DNA of 34,480 nt, taken from positions 1 to 34,480 of the forward strand of contig CAKPHJ010000015.1 of the NCBI GenBank assembly GCA_934157205.1. The letters are read 5' to 3'. Source of the DNA: an uncultured Clostridia bacterium. Lineage in GTDB: Bacteria; Bacillota; Clostridia; TANB77; CAG-508. Shown piece after piece: positions 17,924 through 25,899 of the stretch (positions within the stretch are counted from its first letter, which is position 1; each line of letters opens with the position of its first letter). Under the pieces are notes generated by a model that saw only the letters and a program-made list of their open reading frames with translations, was not told the DNA's origin and did no database searches. Made by a program: the position numbers and the translations under genes.

Positions 17924-18439
17924 ATAAAACAAGAATTACCAATCAACAGGCAAATAAGAGCCAAAGAAGTTCAACTAATAGCTGACAATGGAGAAAAATT
18001 AGGAGTTGTATCATTATCAGAAGCATTAGAAAAGGCAGAAGAAAAAAATTTAGATTTAGTATTAGTCGCACCTAATGCAAATCCACAAGTATGTAAAATA
18101 ATGAATTACGGAAAATACAAATTTGAGCAAGCAAAAAAAGAAAAAGAAGCAAAAAAGAAACAAAAAGTATTAGAAGTAAAAGAATTAAGAGTAACTCCAA
18201 ACATTGAAGAACATGATTTTGGTTTTAAATCTAAAAATGCAAGAAAATTTATTTCTGATGGAAATAAAGTAAAAATAACAGTTAGATTTAGAGGAAGAGA
18301 AGTCAATAATTCTAAAGCAGGAGAAGTAGTTTTAAACAAATTTATTGAAGAATTAAGTGACATTGCAAGTGTCGAAAAGACACCAAAGTTGGAAGGAAGA
18401 AACATGTTTACAATATTAGCTAAAAAAAGTGAAAAATAA
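17924..18439 (+). CDS. infC: Translation initiation factor IF-3 with ATA start codon
   Basis: IF-3 binds the 30S subunit, rejects wrong initiator tRNAs and non-canonical start codons, and prevents premature subunit joining. A perfect GGAGGTG (17911-17917) with 6-bp spacing points to ATA at 17924 as the start, giving 171 residues, the usual size. The in-frame ATG at 17909 overlaps the Shine-Dalgarno itself, and an earlier TTG lies in the attenuator. A non-AUG start (AUU in most bacteria) is the classical autoregulation device of infC. The protein begins IKQELPINRQIRAKEVQLI, continues with LDLVLVAPNANPQVCKIMNYGKY and the linker helix, then the C-terminal domain with VKITVRFRGREV. rpmI and rplT follow. 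Confidence 0.95.
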   Translation: MKQELPINRQIRAKEVQLIADNGEKLGVVSLSEALEKAEEKNLDLVLVAPNANPQVCKIMNYGKYKFEQAKKEKEAKKKQKVLEVKELRVTPNIEEHDFGFKSKNARKFISDGNKVKITVRFRGREVNNSKAGEVVLNKFIEELSDIASVEKTPKLEGRNMFTILAKKSEK

Positions 18440-18512
18440 AAAAAGATTTTAACAGTATTTATAAAAATAAATAACTGTTTATATATAAGAAAATAACGAA
18501 AGGAGTTTTATT

Positions 18513-18716
18513 ATGCCAAAATTAAAAACAAATAAAGCTGCTAAGAAAAGATATTCTTTAACAGCAACAGGTAAAGTAAAAAGAACAAAATCAAACAGAA
18601 GACATTTATTAGCAAACAAAACAAAAAGACAAAAAAAATCAGGTAAAATTCAAAATGCTTATGCAAGTAAAACTTGCGAAAATACAATAAAAAAATTATT
18701 ACCATATGGTAACTAA
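18513..18716 (+). CDS. rpmI: 50S ribosomal protein L35
   Basis: A 67-residue, highly basic protein with the L35 signature at the N terminus (PKLKTNKAAKKRYSLTATGK) and the typical RRHLL segment. GAAAGGAG lies 8 bp upstream of the ATG. It is the middle gene of infC-rpmI-rplT, expected to share the attenuator leader and be controlled by L20. Confidence 0.97.
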   Translation: MPKLKTNKAAKKRYSLTATGKVKRTKSNRRHLLANKTKRQKKSGKIQNAYASKTCENTIKKLLPYGN

Positions 18717-18788
18717 TAAAAATGAATAAAGGGATTGTAAAAGAACAAATAAATACACCCTTACAATAATAAGGAAGGTGAAATTTAA

Positions 18789-19139
18789 ATGGCAAGAGTA
18801 AAAACAGCAAGAACTACAAGAGCAAGACATAAAAAAATATTAAAACAAGCAAAAGGATATTTTGGAGCAAAACATTATAGATTTAGAAATGCAAACCAAG
18901 CAGTTATGAAATCTTTATCTTATGCATATGTAGGAAGAAAAGATAAAAAAAGTAATTTCAGAAAATTATGGATTGCAAGAATTAATGCTGCAGCAAGAAT
19001 GAATGGAACAACATACAGCAAAATGATTGCAGGATTAAAAAAAGCTAATGTTACAATAAACAGAAAAATGTTAGCAGAAGTAGCAGTTTCAGATCCAAAA
19101 GCTTTTACAGAAATTGCTGAAATAGCAAAAAATGCTTAA
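18789..19139 (+). CDS. rplT: 50S ribosomal protein L20
   Basis: A 116-residue basic protein of normal length with the L20 hallmarks: a long basic N-terminal helix (RTTRARHKKILKQAKGYFGA), RKDKKSNFRKLWIARINAA and MNGTTYSKMIAGLKKA. L20 binds 23S rRNA early in 50S assembly and, in Firmicutes, represses its own operon through the leader upstream of infC. AAGGAAGGTG is the ribosome binding site. It ends 11 bp before a strong terminator. Confidence 0.97.
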   Translation: MARVKTARTTRARHKKILKQAKGYFGAKHYRFRNANQAVMKSLSYAYVGRKDKKSNFRKLWIARINAAARMNGTTYSKMIAGLKKANVTINRKMLAEVAVSDPKAFTEIAEIAKNA

Positions 19140-19150
19140 AAGCTGGAAAA

Positions 19151-19186
19151 AATAAGAAAAATTTAGAATTTTTCTTATTTTTTTTA
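19151..19186. terminator. Bidirectional terminator between rplT and spoVAE
   Basis: AATAAGAAAAATT (19151-19163), loop TAG, AATTTTTCTTATT (19167-19179), then a long T run. On the minus strand the stem is also followed by TTTTTT, so it can end the spoVA operon too. Confidence 0.9.
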
Positions 19187-19192
19187 TTGTTT

Positions 19193-19585
19193 TTATTGTT
19201 TTTTCATTTTAGGTTTTGAAATAAGTGATGCAATATATCCAAAGAAAACAGCAGCAGCAATACCTCCAGCAGCAGCTTTTACACCACCTGTAAATGCTCC
19301 AACAAGACCAGTCTCTTTGACAGCTTCTATAGTACCTTTTGCAAGATTATAACCAAATCCTGTTAAAGGAACGGTTGCTCCAGCTCCAGCAAAATCAACG
19401 AGATATTGATATATTCCAAGACCACCTAAAATACAACCGGTTGTAACAAAAATAACGAGTATTTTTGCGGGAGTGAGTTTTGTTTTATCTATTAAAATTT
19501 GACCTATAATACATATTATACCACCAGTAAAAAAACATTTTAATAGTACTGATAAATCAAAAACATTTGTCCAGTTTATATTCAT
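19193..19585 (-). CDS. spoVAE: Stage V sporulation protein AE (SpoVAEb type)
   Basis: A 130-residue membrane protein of the SpoVAC/SpoVAE family, part of the inner spore membrane channel that moves dipicolinic acid (Ca-DPA) into the forespore and out at germination. It has about four hydrophobic segments and the family hallmark DFAGAGATVPLTGFGYNL. The C terminus is basic. The ATG at 19585 is preceded by GAAAGG. It is the last gene of a minus-strand dodecin-spoVAC-spoVAD-spoVAE operon, 39 bp after spoVAD. SpoVAC in the same operon is its paralogue; the order and the LLKCFFTGGIICIIGQIL start favour SpoVAE. Confidence 0.92.
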   Translation of the reverse strand: MNINWTNVFDLSVLLKCFFTGGIICIIGQILIDKTKLTPAKILVIFVTTGCILGGLGIYQYLVDFAGAGATVPLTGFGYNLAKGTIEAVKETGLVGAFTGGVKAAAGGIAAAVFFGYIASLISKPKMKKQ

Positions 19586-19624
19586 AATAGATCAATCCTT
19601 TCAAATATTGTTATTATTATAATT

Positions 19625-20627
19625 TTAAAGTTCTATGCTAACAGCATGAGCAATTCCAGGAATAGATTCACCTTGTTGCGAGCTAGTAGAGTTCATTAAT
19701 GCACCTGTAGCAATAACAAGTATTTTTTTAATTTTTTTCTCTTTTAATTGTTTAAAGAAATATCCAGAAAAAACAGTACCTAAACAAGCACATCCACTAC
19801 CACCACTATGGGTATCTTGACTATTTTTATCAAATATTAATACTCCACAGTCATTATAATTTGACTTTATATTATATCCTCTAGATTTTGCTATATCAAT
19901 TGCTATGTCTTTTCCAATATGGCCTAAATCACCACTTATTATTACATCATAATAGCTAGGGTTTCTATTTGTATCTTTAAAATGAGTTATTAAAGTATCT
20001 ACAAATGCAGGAGCCATTGCTGCACCCATATTGTTTGCGTCTTTTATTCCTAAATCTACTATTTTACCAGGAGTAAAGTGTGTTATAAATGGACCTTGCC
20101 CGTTTTTTGTTAAAATTGCAGCACCAGAGCCTGTAACGGTCCATTGACTAGTTGGAGGTCTTTGATTCCCTAGTTCTAAAGGAAATCTAAATTGTTTTTC
20201 TGCACTACAAAAATGACTTGATGTTGCACAAAGCACATTATTTGCAAAACTTTCTACACATATTGAACCTAAAATCATAGATTCTACAAATGTTGAACAT
20301 GCACCAAAAACTCCGAAAAATGGAATGTTTAATTCTCTTAATCCAAAGCTTGAAGAAATACACTGATTTAATAAATCACCAGCAAACATACAATCAATTT
20401 CACTAGAAGGAACATTTGATTTTGAAATTACACTATTTACAGTTTCTTTTATTATTTTACTTTCTGCTTTTTCCCATGTTTTTTCGCCCCATAATTCATC
20501 ATCTAAAGTTTGATCGAAATATTTTGCTAAAGGACCTTGTGCTTCCTTCGGACCAACAATTGATGCACATTCTAAAATAGTTGGTGGTTTATTAAATTTT
20601 ATAGTTCCGTAAACCTAATTTTTCCAA
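19625..20627 (-). CDS. spoVAD: Stage V sporulation protein AD, with +1 frameshift at CGGA near the start
   Basis: SpoVAD is a thiolase-fold protein that binds dipicolinic acid on the SpoVA channel. The main part is highly typical: IVGPKEAQGPL, MFAGDLLNQ, FGACST, ATSSHFCSAEKQFRFP, VTGSGAA, NNMGAAMAPAF, DLGHIG, GGSGCAC and ATGAL near the end. The large frame has no usual start upstream of its first Met (20389), which would lose about 80 conserved residues. A GGAG at 20640-20637 points to TTG 20627; reading TTG GAA AAA TTA GGT TTA meets CGG as codon 7. Skipping C20609 gives GGA ACT ATA AAA and the complete 333-residue SpoVAD (B. subtilis 338). Without the skip the zero frame stops at TAA four codons after the CGG. 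Start choice is inferred. Confidence 0.85.
20606..20609 (-). other. CGGA +1 recoding site in spoVAD
   Basis: Minus-strand context: GGT TTA C GGA ACT ATA AAA. Skipping C20609 joins the translated leader codons to the main SpoVAD frame. In the main frame a TAG sits just upstream, so only a frame change links the ribosome binding site to the gene. Confidence 0.7.
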
Positions 20628-20644
20628 AAAAATCATCTCCTAAA

Positions 20645-21109
20645 TTAAACTAAAGTCATACTTTGTGTATTAAAAATTAAATAAATAATTCCTACAATTA
20701 TAGCTGCTGAAATACCAAAAACAAGAACAGGGCCAGCTACTGTAAACATTTTGCTACCAACACCCATAACATAGCCTTCAGATTTATATTCCATTGCTGG
20801 AGAAACTATTGAGTTTGCAAAACCTGTTATAGGAACTAAAGAACCAGCACCAGCAAATTTACCAATTTTGTTAAATAAATTTAAACCTGTTAAAAATGCT
20901 GATATACCAATTAATAAAATGGAAACAATTGTACCAGAAGTTTGCGTATCAAATCCACGTTCTTTACATATATTAAGTATTATTTGACCAATTGTGCAGA
21001 TTAACCCTCCAACCCAAAAAGCATTAAAACAATTTTTTATAATAGGAGAATTTGGTGATTTTTTATCAACATAGTTTTGATAAGTTTGTTTTGTTTCAGT
21101 AGGATCCAT
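20645..21109 (-). CDS. spoVAC: Stage V sporulation protein AC
   Basis: A 154-residue membrane protein, part of the SpoVA channel for Ca-DPA; in B. subtilis SpoVAC behaves as a mechanosensitive channel. It has a polar N terminus (about 1-30), four to five hydrophobic segments, and the family hallmark KFAGAGSLVPITGFANSIVS. The start at ATG 21109 has GAAAGGAAG upstream. It lies between the dodecin gene (15-bp gap) and spoVAD, whose ribosome binding site begins 5 bp from the spoVAC stop. Expression is expected in the forespore under sigma G, but I could not identify such a promoter with confidence. Confidence 0.94.
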   Translation of the reverse strand: MDPTETKQTYQNYVDKKSPNSPIIKNCFNAFWVGGLICTIGQIILNICKERGFDTQTSGTIVSILLIGISAFLTGLNLFNKIGKFAGAGSLVPITGFANSIVSPAMEYKSEGYVMGVGSKMFTVAGPVLVFGISAAIIVGIIYLIFNTQSMTLV

Positions 21110-21124
21110 TTTTTCACTTCCTTT

Positions 21125-21346
21125 CTATTTGCTGTTTTTTCTGTTTAAATCAATAATAAAACTAATGTCTAAATCAACAAAATATTCTGAAATTTTATCA
21201 CCATCAATATTAGCACGTTGTTCTAATATTTTAACTTCAGAAATATAATCTATAGTTTTAGACGTTTCTGCAATTGCTTTAACAATAGCGTCTTTCCATG
21301 AAACTGTGGAATAACCAGTTATAATTAAATGTTTTTTAATATCCAT
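21125..21346 (-). CDS. Dodecin-family flavin-binding protein
   Basis: A 73-residue small protein of the dodecin family: a beta-alpha-beta-beta fold that assembles into hollow dodecamers storing flavin or CoA. The GYSTVSWKDAIVKAIAETSK helix region, ISEVKILEQRANIDGDKISEYFV strand and DLDISFIID end are typical. A Trp in SVSWKDA-like position is the flavin-stacking residue in the family. GGAGGT gives a strong start at ATG 21346. It is the first gene of the spoVA operon in this window, which suggests expression in the forespore and perhaps a role in spore coenzyme storage; that role is my inference. Confidence 0.85.
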   Translation of the reverse strand: MDIKKHLIITGYSTVSWKDAIVKAIAETSKTIDYISEVKILEQRANIDGDKISEYFVDLDISFIIDLNRKNSK

Positions 21347-21482
21347 ATTACCTCCATAAATAATATATTGTGAATTGTAATCATATTTTTTACTAATTTT
21401 AGAAAAATATTCAAAATTAGTAGAAAAAAATAAAAAAACTAGATATAATCATTAATATATATTAGAGAAAGAAGGAAATAAA

Positions 21483-22826
21483 ATGATAGATAAAGCAAGA
21501 GAAGTAGCCTTAAAAGTTTTATATAAAATTGATAAAGACAATGCATATTCTAATATAGCTTTAGATGAAGAATTGGGAAAGAATAAGAAAAGTTTAAATG
21601 AAAAAGATATAGGATTAATTTCAGAAATAGTTTATGGAACAACAACATGGAGATTAACAATTGATGAAATAATTAAAAAATATTCTAAAATTAAAATAAA
21701 AAAAATATCTACCTGGATTTTGAATATTCTTAGAATGGGAATTTATCAAATAGTATTTTTAGACAAAATACCTAAATCAGCAAGTGTAAATGAAAGCGTT
21801 AATTTAGCTAAAAGATATGGACATAAATCAAGTAGTAATTTTGTTAATGCAATACTTAGAAAAATAGAAAAAGAAGATTTAAAAGACTTTAATAATATAG
21901 AAAATAATATAGAAAAAATCTCAAAAACAACATCTATGCCAGAATGGATTGTAAAAGAGTTATTACATGAATTTTCGGAAGAAGATGTGAAAAATATTTG
22001 TATAAATTCAAATATAAAACCTAAAATTAGTATAAGAATAAATAAACTAAAAACAAGCAAAAAAGAGCTACTAAAGACATTAAAGGAAAAAAATATAGAA
22101 GTAGAAGAAGGAATTTTAGAAGATTTTCTTGTTTTAAATAAAGTAAAAAATATAGAAAATATGTCAGAGTTTAAAAATGGCTTATTTACAATTCAAGATG
22201 AGGCAGCAGGACTAATTCCATTGATTTTAAGTCCAAAACAAAATGAAAAGGTTCTTGATGCATGTAGTAGTCCAGGTGGAAAAACAACATATATAGCAGA
22301 AATAATGCAAAATAATGGACAAATAGATGCGTGGGATATTCATAAACACAGAGTTAAACTTGTAGAGAACGCTAAAAATCGTTTAGGAATTAATATAATT
22401 AATGAAAAAGTAAATAATGCAGAACTTTATAATGAAGAATATAAAGAAAAATATGATAAAATTCTATTAGATGTCCCTTGTATGGGAATTGGTGTTATAA
22501 AGAGAAAACCAGATATTAAATGGCAAAGAAAAAAAGAAGATATAGCTCAAATTACAAAAACACAAAAAAATATATTACAAACTTGTTCAAAATATATAAA
22601 AACAGGAGGAAGTATAGTTTATTCAACATGTAGTATTTTAAAACAAGAAAATGAAAATATAATAAAAGATTTTATAAAAAGTAATACAAATTTTGTGATA
22701 GAAGAAATAGAAAGTTTGCCAAATTCATTTTTTAATAAATATATAAAAGAAAATAAATATATTTGTGTTCAACCAAATAAAATAACAGATGGATTTTTTA
22801 TATGCAAATTATGTAAAAAATTCTAA
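21483..22826 (+). CDS. rsmB: 16S rRNA (cytosine-967-C5)-methyltransferase RsmB
   Basis: A 447-residue SAM-dependent methyltransferase. The N-terminal NusB-like RNA-binding domain (about 1-140) begins AREVALKVLYKIDKDNAYSN. The C-terminal Rossmann domain has the SAM motif DACSSPGGKTTYIAEIM, then LLDVPCMGIGVIKRKPDIKW with one catalytic Cys and YSTCSILKQENE with the other, the two Cys typical of m5C methyltransferases. The length is normal. GAAAGAAGG precedes ATG 21483. It is divergent from the spoVA operon across a 136-bp intergenic region and lies upstream of the pilus operon. No clear terminator follows. Confidence 0.93.
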   Translation: MIDKAREVALKVLYKIDKDNAYSNIALDEELGKNKKSLNEKDIGLISEIVYGTTTWRLTIDEIIKKYSKIKIKKISTWILNILRMGIYQIVFLDKIPKSASVNESVNLAKRYGHKSSSNFVNAILRKIEKEDLKDFNNIENNIEKISKTTSMPEWIVKELLHEFSEEDVKNICINSNIKPKISIRINKLKTSKKELLKTLKEKNIEVEEGILEDFLVLNKVKNIENMSEFKNGLFTIQDEAAGLIPLILSPKQNEKVLDACSSPGGKTTYIAEIMQNNGQIDAWDIHKHRVKLVENAKNRLGINIINEKVNNAELYNEEYKEKYDKILLDVPCMGIGVIKRKPDIKWQRKKEDIAQITKTQKNILQTCSKYIKTGGSIVYSTCSILKQENENIIKDFIKSNTNFVIEEIESLPNSFFNKYIKENKYICVQPNKITDGFFICKLCKKF

Positions 22827-22889
22827 TAAAAAATAATAAAAGATATATTACATTTGTATTAAATTTGCATTACAACTATATTAAAAATA

Positions 22890-22917
22890 TTGACTTTTTA
22901 ACAAATAAATATAAAAT
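22890..22917 (+). promoter_or_regulatory. Candidate promoter of the type IV pilus operon
   Basis: TTGACT (22890-22895), a 16-bp spacer and TAAAAT (22912-22917) lie 80 bp before the pilM-pilN gene. The leader shows no recognisable cyclic di-GMP riboswitch core. Confidence 0.6.
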
Positions 22918-22997
22918 AGAATAGGAAGTAATTTTAAAAAAACACAAGTTTTTTTCTATTTAATTGTTAAAAATATAAAAAGAAAAGGGAGTTTGAG

Positions 22998-24623
22998 ATG
23001 GCAAATTCGAGCTGTTTAGGGCTATATATTGAAGAACATATAATTAAATATGCAAAAGTTTCTAAAGATCATGATAAAATAAAAGTCGAATCATTTGGAA
23101 TTAAATTTTTTGATAAATTACAGCCAGCAATAGAACAAATAATTCAAGAAACTTATAGTCAAAAGACTCCGATTAGTGTAAACATGTCTGAAGAAATATA
23201 CAACTATTTTGAAATGTTTGCATTATTAAACAAAAACGATTTACAAAGAGCTATAAAACTAGAATTTGATTCTTTTTGCAGTGAAAAAGGCTATAATCCA
23301 AATGCATTAGAAAGCAGATATGCTATAGTAGGAAATACAAAAATAAAAGACAAATTAAAAGTAATTCATGTTTCAGACAATAAAATAGAATTAAACAAAA
23401 TAACTAGTCAATTTGATGGTTATAAATTATCAAATATAATACCAATTTCTATGTCAATACCTAATTTAATAGATGTTAATAAAAATGAGAAATGTTTAAT
23501 TGTAAATATTGAAGATAAAACAACAGTTACAACATTATTAAACAATAAAATATATAATATAGATATAATAGAACATGGAAGTATGGAATATTTAAGTAAA
23601 ATAAATGCAAAAGAAAATTCATATTCAAAAGCATATGAAATTGCAAAAAACACAACAATATATACATCAGAAGGAAAAGACTTGCAGTATGAACATGTAA
23701 CATCATTAGAAGATATAATGCCAGTTTTATATAATATTGTTGGAGAAATAAGAAAATTAATAAATTCAAACATAGAAAAAATAGAAAAAGTCTATATAAC
23801 AGGTACAGGAGCTTTAATAAATAATATAGACTTATATTTTCAAGAATATTTAACAGAAGTGAATTGTGAAATACTCAAGCCATATTTTATACAACAAACA
23901 AGAGACATAAGTATAAAAGACTATATAGAAGTGAATTCTGCTATTTCATTAGGATTAATGGGAATAGGAGAAGGAATTTCTGGAATGAACTTTAAAGCTA
24001 AAACTCTTTTTGATCAAATTCCAGATTGGCTAAAAATTGAAATAACGCCAGGAAAAAGCAAAAAAGAAAAGAAATTTCAAGGAGGAGTTTTAACTTGGAA
24101 TTTAAAGCAACCTTTAGATAAAACAGAAATAGCATTATTAAGAGTTATTTCTGGATTAATAATTTTTGTAATAATATATAGTGCTTTTTCTGGATTAATT
24201 GCAAAACAAATAACAAAGAAAAAACAAGAAACACAAACTACTATAGACTCAATTAATAGCCAAATATCATTAGCTAAATCAGATGATGAAAAAATAAAAT
24301 CAAAAACAAACGAATATAGTAATTTGGTTAAAAATTTACAAGAAGCAAATAATAAAATAGCAGAAAGAAATAAAACAAAAAATGCAATACCAAATCTTTT
24401 AAACCAAATAATGTCTATAGTTCCAGAAAATGTACAATTAACTTCTATTGAAAACACAACAGGAACACATATTGTTATAAATGCACAGTCAAACAAATAT
24501 GAACAATTAGGATATTTAAAAGCAAAAATAAAAACAGATGTTATTTTATCAAATGTAATATCAACAGCTGGGCAAAAAGATAATAATGTTGTTACAGTAA
24601 AAATAGAAGGAGATTTGCCATGA
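22998..24623 (+). CDS. pilM: PilM-PilN fusion, type IV pilus inner-membrane platform protein
   Basis: A 541-residue protein that joins two usually separate pilus proteins. Residues about 1-345 form a PilM-like actin fold (SSCLGLYIEEHIIKYAKVS at the start; NIEDKTTVTTLLNNKIYNID; YITGTGALINNIDLYFQEYL; AISLGLMGIG). Residues about 345-541 are PilN-like: a linker with FDQIPDWLKIEI, one membrane helix at about 381-400, a coiled coil (about 405-455), and an alpha/beta domain with AIPNLLNQIMSIVPENVQLTSI. In other bacteria cytoplasmic PilM binds the N-terminal tail of PilN; a covalent link would fix that pair. It overlaps pilO by 4 bp (ATGA). GGGAG lies 8 bp before the ATG. The assignments rest on fold-level features and position. 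Confidence 0.85.
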   Translation: MANSSCLGLYIEEHIIKYAKVSKDHDKIKVESFGIKFFDKLQPAIEQIIQETYSQKTPISVNMSEEIYNYFEMFALLNKNDLQRAIKLEFDSFCSEKGYNPNALESRYAIVGNTKIKDKLKVIHVSDNKIELNKITSQFDGYKLSNIIPISMSIPNLIDVNKNEKCLIVNIEDKTTVTTLLNNKIYNIDIIEHGSMEYLSKINAKENSYSKAYEIAKNTTIYTSEGKDLQYEHVTSLEDIMPVLYNIVGEIRKLINSNIEKIEKVYITGTGALINNIDLYFQEYLTEVNCEILKPYFIQQTRDISIKDYIEVNSAISLGLMGIGEGISGMNFKAKTLFDQIPDWLKIEITPGKSKKEKKFQGGVLTWNLKQPLDKTEIALLRVISGLIIFVIIYSAFSGLIAKQITKKKQETQTTIDSINSQISLAKSDDEKIKSKTNEYSNLVKNLQEANNKIAERNKTKNAIPNLLNQIMSIVPENVQLTSIENTTGTHIVINAQSNKYEQLGYLKAKIKTDVILSNVISTAGQKDNNVVTVKIEGDLP

Positions 24624-25322
24624 AAAAATTATTAATGTTAATTCTTATAACATTGCTAGTTGTTCTTTCAGCATATATAACAATACATGGTTTTAATATT
24701 GGAAAAACAGAAGTTTTAGGTTTTGTGCAAATAAAAGAAAAAAATAATGAACTAGATGAACAAATTCAAGAAGCAAGTAAATTATCTGAAAAAGATTATA
24801 AACAGGCTGTTGCAACAGTTGAATCTGACACAAAAAAACTAAAACAACAAAAACAAGAATATGATGATTTAGCTGTTAGTCAAGATGGTGAAGAAGGTAC
24901 ATCTGGACAACTTGAAAGATATGAAATCGAAACCTTATGGGTTAAATTAGGAAATTATGCTACAAGTGAAGGTGCTGTTATGAGAATGGATGTTACTAAA
25001 GGAAACAATTTAGCACAAAATTTTTATGACTTAAAATTCACAGTAACAGGTAGTTATATTTCTATAACAGATTTTATATCTGACATAGAAAATGATAGTA
25101 CATTAGGATTTAAAATAGAAGAATTTAGTATGACACCAAATTCTGAAAACACTAATGAATTACAAGCAAAATTCACATGTAAAGATATTGAAATAAAAGA
25201 TGTTTCAGAAACTAGCAAAACAGAAGAAGAAACTCGGAGATACAACCAATAGCACAAATACAACAGGTAATAATACAACAAATACTACAAACGCAACAGC
25301 AACAAATTCGAGCAAAGAATAA
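24620..25322 (+). CDS. pilO: PilO-like pilus assembly protein, extended by +1 frameshift at CGGA
   Basis: A bitopic protein with one N-terminal membrane helix (about 4-24), a coiled coil (about 38-80) and a ferredoxin-like periplasm-type domain (YEIETLWVKLGNYATSEG, FTVTGSYISITDFISDIE). In type IV pili PilO pairs with PilN to couple the cytoplasmic ring to the pilus. In the zero frame codon 206 is CGG and a TAG follows four codons later (end 25252). Skipping C25235 continues as GGA GAT ACA ACC and adds 28 residues of Thr/Asn-rich tail, ending at 25322, 20 bp before the next gene. The total is 233 residues. That tail resembles the Asn/Thr-rich end of the next protein. The function call rests on operon position and topology; the extension is inferred. 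Confidence 0.78.
25235..25238 (+). other. CGGA +1 recoding site in pilO
   Basis: Context: GAA GAA ACT C GGA GAT ACA ACC. Skipping C25235 opens a frame of 28 residues of Thr/Asn-rich tail. Without it the zero frame ends at TAG after ACA-independent codons AGA TAC AAC CAA. Confidence 0.6.
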
Positions 25323-25342
25323 ATTGTAGAGAGGAGCTAAAT

Positions 25343-25819
25343 ATGGCTAAAAAAATTGTAAAAGAAATAATTATAGTATTGTTATTAATTTTAGCTATAA
25401 TGTTAGTCTTGGGAATTATTTTATATGAATATAATCCTGTTTCAAAAACATTACCAAATATTGTTTCATATTCTACACCGGAAGAAGCAAAAAAAGAACT
25501 TGCTGAAACAGGTGATGTAGAAGAAGAACAGGTTATAATGACATATGAAGTAGACCAAACAGATTTAAATAATTATAAAAAAATTCAAGGATATAAACCA
25601 GGAAAAGCAAATCCATTTTCTTCTTATGAAACAGTAAATAATACAAATGAAAATGAAAACACTTCAAATGAAACTACACAAAACAATAAAAATAATAGCA
25701 GTAGCCAAAATAGTAATGCTACAAATAATAATATAAATAATAACACAAACAACAATACACAAGAAAATAGTTCAAATGAAGAAGGCGGAAAGTTTTTTCA
25801 AAATAAAGGCACAAAATAA
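25343..25819 (+). CDS. Membrane-anchored Asn-rich pilus-operon protein, possibly PilP-like
   Basis: A 158-residue protein with one N-terminal membrane helix (about 8-30), a short conserved-looking middle (residues about 40-95) and a long low-complexity tail rich in Asn, Thr and Ser (about 98-158). The middle ends in YKPGKANPFSSY, similar to the (R/K)xPF segment by which PilP and GspC link to partner proteins. With its position after pilN and pilO this suggests a PilP equivalent, though there is no secretin to contact in a monoderm. GAGGAG precedes the ATG. It otherwise matches no family I recognise; the PilP idea is inference. Confidence 0.6.
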   Translation: MAKKIVKEIIIVLLLILAIMLVLGIILYEYNPVSKTLPNIVSYSTPEEAKKELAETGDVEEEQVIMTYEVDQTDLNNYKKIQGYKPGKANPFSSYETVNNTNENENTSNETTQNNKNNSSSQNSNATNNNINNNTNNNTQENSSNEEGGKFFQNKGTK

Positions 25820-25842
25820 TAAATATAGTTTTTAACATTATA

Positions 25843-25870
25843 TTTATATATTAATATAAATATGTATAAT
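25843..25870 (+). promoter_or_regulatory. Candidate internal promoter before the pilin genes
   Basis: TTTATA (25843-25848), 16 bp, and perfect TATAAT (25865-25870) upstream of an AAGGAGGT ribosome binding site. A separate promoter would allow high pilin expression. The -35 is weak. Confidence 0.45.
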
Positions 25871-25899
25871 ATAATTCAAAAGAAAAGGAGGTAAAAGGA

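Noticed and set aside
17882..17926. infC start at TTG 17882 or ATG 17909
   Set aside because: The TTG lies within the attenuator stem and the ATG overlaps the Shine-Dalgarno; ATA 17924 has ideal spacing and gives the normal IF-3 length.
21347..21482. Sigma-G promoter of the spoVA operon
   Set aside because: A TGAATA-like -35 can be found, but no -10 at the right spacing matches convincingly.
22827..22997. Cyclic di-GMP riboswitch before the pilus operon
   Set aside because: No recognisable class I or II core in the leader, although such switches often control clostridial pili.
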